In this document: positions 57,818 through 64,000 of the stretch, one piece after another
How positions within the stretch are numbered: position 1 is the stretch's first letter
Layout: each line of letters begins with the position of its first letter
Origin: Chaenocephalus aceratus
Taxonomy: Eukaryota > Chordata > Actinopteri > Perciformes > Channichthyidae
Length of the DNA stretch: 64,000 nt
Direction of reading: 5' to 3'
Assembly: GCA_023974075.1 (NCBI GenBank)
Contig: CM043800.1
Span: forward strand, 3,293,319 to 3,357,318
Notes under the pieces: generated by a model
What the model was told of the DNA's origin: nothing
Seen by the model: only the letters and a program-made list of their open reading frames with translations
Databases searched by the model: none
Made by a program: the position numbers and the translations under genes

Positions 57818-59168
57818 AGAGATGACTCCCTGTTTTGATTGAAAATCACATTTTGAGAAATTGTTCAGGTTAGTGCGAGGCAGAGATGGAGATGTGATAG
57901 CTTCCTCCTCTGGTGCATTTTCATTGCTGTTTTATGACGATCCCAGCGAGCATTAATGTACATGTTCTGTTTCATGTATTGATACAAAAGCGTCATTTAA
58001 CATACAAACATTACACAAAGACATAATACTGTCACTGGAAGCTTTAAAGGTTTGGGGGAGGGTGGAGTGAGAAATGTCACTAATCAAAGGCACTGCAACC
58101 GACAATAAGAGAACATCACCTCGTAAAGAGGAGACAGAGGATGGTACCTTCACTGAGCGAAGGGATGATTTATGTTGTTGAAATAACGACATAATGCTGC
58201 TTAAGGGCAACTTGCTCCTCAAATTCTCCTTGACAATGAGAACAGATGTTTATTTCTGCCTGGAAGCATCTGCCCTTGGTGGCGTGTTTGATTTCACTGT
58301 AGCTGCAGGCATGTGTGTCTGCAGTGTGCTTGATTTATTTAACAAATACCACATTGGTGCCACCGCCTGATAACCATACATCCAAACTGGTAAGGATATG
58401 CTGGAAACATATCATTACACAGAGTCATTAAAGTACATAATCCAAGATGAGGAAGCCTTGTAAACGAGTAATGGTTTAATGATCATAACCTCAACATAAT
58501 TTAAAATGTAATATCAATAATAAACAGTTTGTCATGAGTGACAAGCTCGATTAAAATCTTTAAACTGATCATTGCAAATAATGGTGTTGGTGGGGTTTCA
58601 GAAATGGGGGACAGAATGCATGTACTGTACGGTAGTCAGCTTTCTGTGCATGTAAATACTGCCAATGTAATATAGTTTTTGGAAATTGGTATGAACAAAT
58701 CTGGTTATTTACAGAAAATAGTGATATTCATCATATTTATATATTTATGATAAAATCATTATTAGGCGTAGTTGTCACTCCAACTCTTGCTGACTATAAG
58801 AATAGATTTATATTTTTGCCTTGGAGCATCTGTCCTCACATGCCCAAGAACTGTAGAGGGGACACAACAATGTTTCTTAGGAAGTCACACCCTTACACCC
58901 CAAACTGAATTGAGTGAGCACATTGTTATGGCTCCTGAAATGACCTTAACTGTTTTTCTTTTGAAATCCATATATTTGAAGAAAACGATAACAAAATAAT
59001 TACATCAGAACAAAATCTGTATTTATATGTATTCTGAATGAAAATATTCCTCATTCATTAAGTGTGGAGTGACTGGGAGAATACAAAAAGTCCTGTTGAC
59101 TAATAGAATACGAGAAACAAGACTGCAGAGGGGTTGATTACTGACTTATAATATCTGCGTTTTTCCTC
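57818..59168. other. Unique sequence, no gene recognised
   Basis: No repeat or coding exon is supported. The stretch 57,850-58,330 is complex sequence that could be conserved non-coding DNA, but nothing in the window tests this. Confidence 0.3.
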
Positions 59169-59821
59169 TTAAGGCCCGGACACACCAAGCTGACACCAAA
59201 GAACTGACACAGACGGACCCCGACTGTTGTGTCGCCTGACACGTCTCTGCGTCTTTCCCAACAGTCGCACTGCAATACACCGCAAAGACTTCAGCCAGAC
59301 GGCCAAAAAGCACGTACGAACTGCGCATGTGTGAGTGTCAATAACTCTCCTTACCAGCAGGCGGCGGTAGTGTGTATTCCTCATTCAAAAGAGGCAACAA
59401 CCGGAAGACAGACTGCGTGATACACCGAGAGAAGAAGAACAGACTGCGTGATATAAACAAACAACAAATAGCGTGTGTGTTCCAATTTCACTCTACAGCG
59501 AGAACCTCACGGGGCTTTCCCGAACCTGAGTCGAGAGCTGGAGTTAAATGAAATCTCATATTTGCCTTCTTAATAGTTTGTTTGGGTCCCTCACTTCCGT
59601 TTCGCTTCTAATGCACTGATACGCTAGCTGAACAGCCAATCAGAGTGATTTATTTTGCCGACTGCCCACCGATTCAACATGTTTTCGGCCGAAAAGGCAT
59701 CGGCACGGCTGAAAAGACCCGATGGTGCAGGACACACCAATCTGAGTAGGGCGTGTCGATGCTCATCGTCGGCCTGACGCCCACCGGCGGCCAAAATCGG
59801 CTTGGTGTGTCCGAGCCTTTA
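59169..59821. mobile_element. Harbinger/PIF-type MITE, 647 bp, duplication TTA
   Basis: AGGCCCGGACACACCAAGC at 59,172 is inverted as GCTTGGTGTGTCCGAGCCT ending 59,818, with one mismatch. It is flanked by TTA on each side (59,169-59,171; 59,819-59,821). A 3-bp TWA duplication with GC-rich ends is characteristic of PIF/Harbinger elements. No transposase. Confidence 0.8.
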
Positions 59822-59860
59822 GTCTGAGGAGACCATCCAACCAATTTAAACTTGAAGCTG

Positions 59861-59861
<1 letters not shown>

Positions 59862-59897
<36 letters not shown>
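59862..59897 (+). repeat. (TG)n microsatellite, left half
   Basis: A TG tract followed by gcgcgcgc, directly preceding the transposon end at about 59,904. Confidence 0.97.
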
Positions 59898-59903
<6 letters not shown>

Positions 59904-62370
59904 CAAGGGTGTAACTTTGGTTTGAAAAGTGGGGGACACACAAAACAGGAGGTCCTCCTCAATGAAACATTGTTCTCGATTTAATTCCATTTCCTGCCTT
60001 TCTACAAATATATAGGGACGATGCTGTTAAAAAATCCAAAATAAGAAATATGTAGTGTATATAACTAGAGAATGCAATTCCTGAAGAAATTGCTAGTGGG
60101 AATGCTTTATGCTGAAAATCTGACGCTAAACTGCTATGCTGAAATGTAATGTGTAAGAAGAAAGTGAAGAATTTAGATTGAAATGATACATGAACACTGG
60201 GGGCTTGAATGTGTCATGAGAGAATAAAAGAAAGTAAAAAGGCTTGGAAAAGCAGCAGAATATTTGAACTGCAAACTTTTTGAACTAACTTGATGGTGAA
60301 TGATCTGTCGCCATGCCAACGGCATTTGATGACATCCCATAATACGCTTAGATGCGTTGATGGCTGCATCGTTACCAAGCCTGTGAAGTTCTGGGCTGTT
60401 TCGAGTATTTTCACTAAAGTTATGAGAAAACCGTGTTTTATTACATTACTCTCTCTTCTCTTCATCGCCCTCCTCTCTTCTCTCTCTCTTCTCTTGACCT
60501 TCGTCATATGATGATGACACCCATAATTGATGTAGAGCTGTTGAGGGCAGGACCATTAACCTCTATCTGAAGTCTGCTGCTCTGAGCATGTCAGTTGGAG
60601 CGATGACATCATCGTGTTCCATGACACAGGTGTTTATAGTTGAGCTAACGAGGCGTGCAGAGATCACAGGTTTCCATTGTTCTGAATGAGAGATGAACCT
60701 CTTACATGTGAACGTTTTGTGGAAGAACCGTAACAGATATCTGTGAAATTTAAAAACGTGAAGCATGTCAAGGAAGTTGAGTATCTGAAGTGTTAATGTT
60801 TGTGTACTTTCAGGTTAATAATGTGGCCTTTTTGGCAGTTTAACTAAAGGTGTGCGGCTGCTGCCGTGAGGAAATATCAGCCTGAAATGACAATGGGCTT
60901 CAATGGAGGAATGTTGAACGTTTTTGTCACTTCATGCCCTCAAGAGGCATTTTGTTTAATTATTTTTTGCTTAATTATTTGTCTTTTTTCAAGCTACGAG
61001 ATGTTTTCCTACGTTTGTCATGAAACATTATGTCTCAGGAATGTAGGGTTTGGGAATTATGGCAGTTTTAAAAAAAAATATGAAGGCACATTTCAAGATT
61101 TTCTACCCTCTAGCTGTGACATCACGCACTCTAGTTAATGTTAAAATATGAAGAAAACCTCTAAAACAAGGTCTGAACAATGTTTAATATCTCTAAAAGT
61201 AGAATCAGATTTAAAAGTTGTTTTACACGAATAATGTCAGAAAGATGTGTAACATTTTAAAGTTGGAATGAGGTTTCTGAGTGAAAGTATGAATTAGCAG
61301 TTGAAGTCGCATGAAGATTTGTTGAAGTTGAAGATTTTCTCCATTGACTTCAATGTTAAAAATGTGATGTATTTCTGGAATTATGAAAGTTATGAATGAG
61401 AAAAGTAATAGCCATCGATTCCCGACCGAGCTGAACGTTTTGATGTTTGAACGGAGTTTCTGCGATGTTCAATGCGGGAGGAGAAGCGCGGCAAAATACC
61501 GGCGGAATAATAAACTTTTCGTCCGTAGAATAACAGATAGTTGGAATGCTGATAACAGCATTCCAACTATCTGAGTGCGGAAACTTATCTAGTATCCTAT
61601 CCATGTGAACCTGTTTTAATTGTGATGACCTCACATCCTCTTGGGGGGTCCGGGGGCATGCACCCCCGGGAAGATTTGTTTCTTTAAATTGAAGTTAAAG
61701 GCATCAATCTGGTGCACAAATTAAGAGATTTATGGATACAGCTCTCAACACTCATATGAAACAGAACTGTATATATTTCAATACTCCAAAAACCATTAGA
61801 ATATGCTCACAACCAATAACACATCATTGATAAACTCCTATCTTTATCTTACCTAGTCTGCATTCTTTCTTTTTATTTATGCATATTTGACTAATCACAA
61901 TTTTTTACTGGACATTGGAATGATTTCTTAACTTATTTTGAACAACTATATTAAATAGATGGACATATTTGTTTACATAGATGATCAAACCGTTTGAGAC
62001 CCACTGAGATAACTTGGACTACAGTTTACAATATAATCACTCAGTGAGTCCTTTACCTCAGCTGACATTATCTCAGCCTCTCAGTCCGACAGGAGAGAGC
62101 TCTCCCTCTCCTTATTGTTGAAACAGCTTCTAATCTCCGTTAGCTCTGAGCTAGCACCAGATGCTAACAACAACCCCCGTAACTCTCTCTCTGTCTTTCT
62201 CTCTGTCTGTCTCTCTCTCTCTCACACACAAAATGCGCTCGTGCCACACAGACCCTCCGTGACGATGAACGCTTGAGTAAAAACACATTTGAAAAGTAGG
62301 GGGGACACAAACGGGATTTTGAAAAGTGGGGGGGACATGTCCCCCCTGTCCCGAGTGGAAATGACGCCCA
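59904..62370. mobile_element. DNA transposon (hAT-like ends) lodged in a (TG)n tract
   Basis: The left end CAAGGGTGTAACTTTGG leads to 'gaaaagtgggggacac'. The right end 'ggggggacatgtcccccc' and GGAAATGACGCCCATG (inverse CATGGGCGTCATTTCC) form an imperfect inverted pair. TG tracts lie immediately outside both ends. The 2.4 kb interior is AT-rich with a perfect hairpin at 61,534-61,573 and a CT-rich stretch at 62,180-62,225, without a transposase. Class is inferred from end shape only. Confidence 0.5.
61534..61573. repeat. Perfect hairpin, 18-bp arms, 4-base loop
   Basis: cagatagttggaatgctg, loop ataa, then its exact inverse (61,556-61,573). It is embedded in the transposon interior. Confidence 0.95.
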
Positions 62371-62397
62371 TGTGTGTGTGTGTGTGTGTGTGTGTGT
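62371..62397 (+). repeat. (TG)n microsatellite, right half
   Basis: TG tract of about 27 bp beginning exactly where the transposon ends. Confidence 0.95.
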
Positions 62398-63868
62398 AGT
62401 CAACACAAAGTTATAAGTTACAACATTAGAAGCACCGATTAATCCTTTCCTGTAGAAAAGGCATGTGAATTCTGAAATGAATAACAAATCATTGCTTGAA
62501 AGTCTGAACAGGAATGGCACCAGACAGGAGCAGATCTGCAGGTTCAGAGAGAGGAACCAGACCACAAAAAAATACTGACAATTTGGCAACTCGTACGAGG
62601 GCATGGTGAGCATGAGAGAGCGTAAGCAACTAAATTAGTTTGATTGTATTCCTTTCTTTGCTGAATTTTGGATTCTATACTATCTCTTTATTTGAAAGGT
62701 GTTCAAAAATAAATAATTGTATGCAAATCCAACATCAATAGTTGCTTTGACAGATTTAAGGACTAGACAAACTGGAACAAGACAAGGGGAGACTGGACTG
62801 ACGAGGGCAGGAACACAATGGCAGGGAATCAAGGTATCTGGAATGAGACACAAGAGACCACAATAAAACGGGAAGTGGAAGACAAAACTAGACATGTGAC
62901 ACGATAACTTGGCAAACACTTGACATGACAAAAATTACTAAACAAAACATGAAACATGACCAACCATTAACCTTGAGAAGAAACATGACAAGACATGACT
63001 AAGACTAACATATTTGACGAGACACACAGTTTGCTGTTTTTTCATTAGGCTAGCCTGTTGAATGTAGCTTTAGCATGTTCTGCGCCTAATGTGGCTAGCT
63101 TGGATGTAAAGTATGTAATACTGAGAGTGAACCTCATTTAAAGTTAGTGTAGAGAGTAGCATGTGAGTAACTCTCTTTTTGTGAAATCTCAAGCGGCAAG
63201 CAAATTCAGCTGGCTTATTTGCCAGTATGTGTATGTGTTCGTCCTGAATTGTAAGGCCTATGCAGATTTACCTGACAGACATGCCCTAAAGTTGCAAATG
63301 TAAACAAATATTAAAACTGTTAGAAATTCAAGCGTTATTTCTTTGCTTTGCAACTTTGTGTAACTATGATTTGAATTAGCACCCAGTCACTAACCTGTTC
63401 AGACCTGAAGACAAGCTTGACACCATGTTAAAAACTGACACCATGCCATAACGACTTATATTCACAAATACACTTGTGTGTTAAAATATTAGTAAAGGCG
63501 ACACAATATTGCAGTTTGTAGCTCACACCTGAGCTCCTCCTTCGTAAGTGAGTAACTGAGGGGGTCTTCACTCAGTTTGGATGTGGGACAGACTGCCTTT
63601 GTTCCGATATGCCCCAATTATTCTGAATCTCTCCAACAGGCAGAAAAAGTCCCTTTGGACCAGAAAACCATTTGTTGGGAGCAATTGCAGTTCCCTGAAG
63701 GCAAACTGCAATTGCTCTGAAGGCCTATACCTCTTAAAGTACACACTCTCCCAGCAGCAGAAGCACATGGCTAACTTTTATGTGAAATGAAAATATCAGA
63801 CCTTACATTTTTGTAATACTTAAAAAAGGCATGACCTGCCCTACTCTGCTTCTGATTGGCTGGTACAC
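62398..63868. other. Unique AT-rich sequence, nothing recognised
   Basis: No coding exon or repeat family is supported, apart from the hairpin at 63,679-63,717 and an 'acatgacaagacatgac'-like degenerate stretch at 62,920-63,000. Confidence 0.35.
63679..63717. repeat. Hairpin, 14-bp arms
   Basis: gagcaattgcagtt (63,679-63,692) pairs perfectly with aactgcaattgctc (63,704-63,717) across an 11-base loop. Confidence 0.9.
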
Positions 63869-64000
63869 TGAAAAAAATGAAACCTTGAAATTAATCAAAT
63901 GTATTTCACATAACTGTAATAGGTCAGTTGAAAGCTATAATATTAAGTTGAACCTAACATTTGTTTTATATTAAACTTTATATTATTGCTGTCAACAAAC
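63869..64000 (+). mobile_element. Start of a teleost dispersed repeat, cut by window end
   Basis: 'cactgaaaaaaatgaaacct' followed by 'tgaaattaatcaaatg' is a repeat start I recall from fish genomes. It runs off the window, so its class is undetermined. Confidence 0.35.

Overview
The window looks like intergenic or intronic DNA from a ray-finned (teleost) fish. It has AT-rich vertebrate-type composition, (CA)n/(GT)n microsatellites, and remnants of element types common in fish: hAT, Harbinger/PIF and foldback DNA transposons, L2/CR1-type and Rex3/RTE-type LINEs, LTR elements and an endogenous retrovirus. I found no host protein-coding gene I could name, no tRNA or rRNA gene and no CRISPR array. 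Almost all long open frames are repeat artefacts or transposon debris.

The dominant structure is an 18.6 kb tandem array (14,558-33,139) of a 57-bp unit. Its left edge is an interspersed-repeat flank with a TTAAAGAGGCCCTATT terminus and CCAAT boxes. The same flank abuts 57-bp arrays at two other places in reverse orientation, about 2 units at 4.2 kb and about 8 units at 57 kb. The simplest reading is that the 57-bp minisatellite is an internal, variable-number part of a non-autonomous transposon, and that one copy has expanded in place to about 326 unit-equivalents. Inside the array there is higher-order structure: a near-identical 5,466-bp block present twice, an exact 10-unit (570 bp) length difference between those blocks, older partial copies, and a 1,611-bp duplication. 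Because 57 is a multiple of 3, both strands stay open over long stretches (up to 1,183 codons). Single-base indels at many points argue against coding.

Layout. 0-4.6 kb: SINE-like repeat lodged in a 13-unit minisatellite, a piggyBac-like terminus with a 218-bp tandem duplication, a BEN-like terminal exon, and the first minisatellite-transposon fragment. 4.6-10.7 kb: a complete-ended hAT element (8-bp target duplication GTTTAGAC), exon-like segments, a 504-bp foldback, a Harbinger-like remnant with a MADF-type exon, and LINE debris. 10.7-14.3 kb: SINE-like and LTR-like debris and about 1.6 kb of unique sequence. 14.3-33.2 kb: the giant array. 33.2-39.0 kb: mostly unique sequence, one L2-like LINE, a long (CA)n. 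39.0-42.6 kb: a 3.6 kb foldback element with a smaller foldback nested in it. 42.6-47.2 kb: a 1,536-bp hAT element (duplication GCATTAGC) interrupting a ZMYM/TTF-type transposase remnant, a 903-bp hAT element (duplication CTCTAGAG) carrying a frameshifted BED-finger fragment, and a MITE. 48.4-49.0 kb: a solo LTR (duplication GTTAT). 50.7-53.4 kb: second copies of the hAT and foldback elements, the latter with a Rex3 fragment inserted whose empty site survives in the first copy. 53.4-56.9 kb: a reverse-strand, internally deleted endogenous retrovirus. 57-64 kb: third minisatellite transposon, a Harbinger MITE (duplication TTA), a transposon lodged in a (GT)n tract, and unique sequence.

The window reads as a record of nested insertion plus tandem-repeat amplification rather than a set of cooperating genes. 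Family names marked as recalled are from general knowledge of fish repeats and were not checked against any database.
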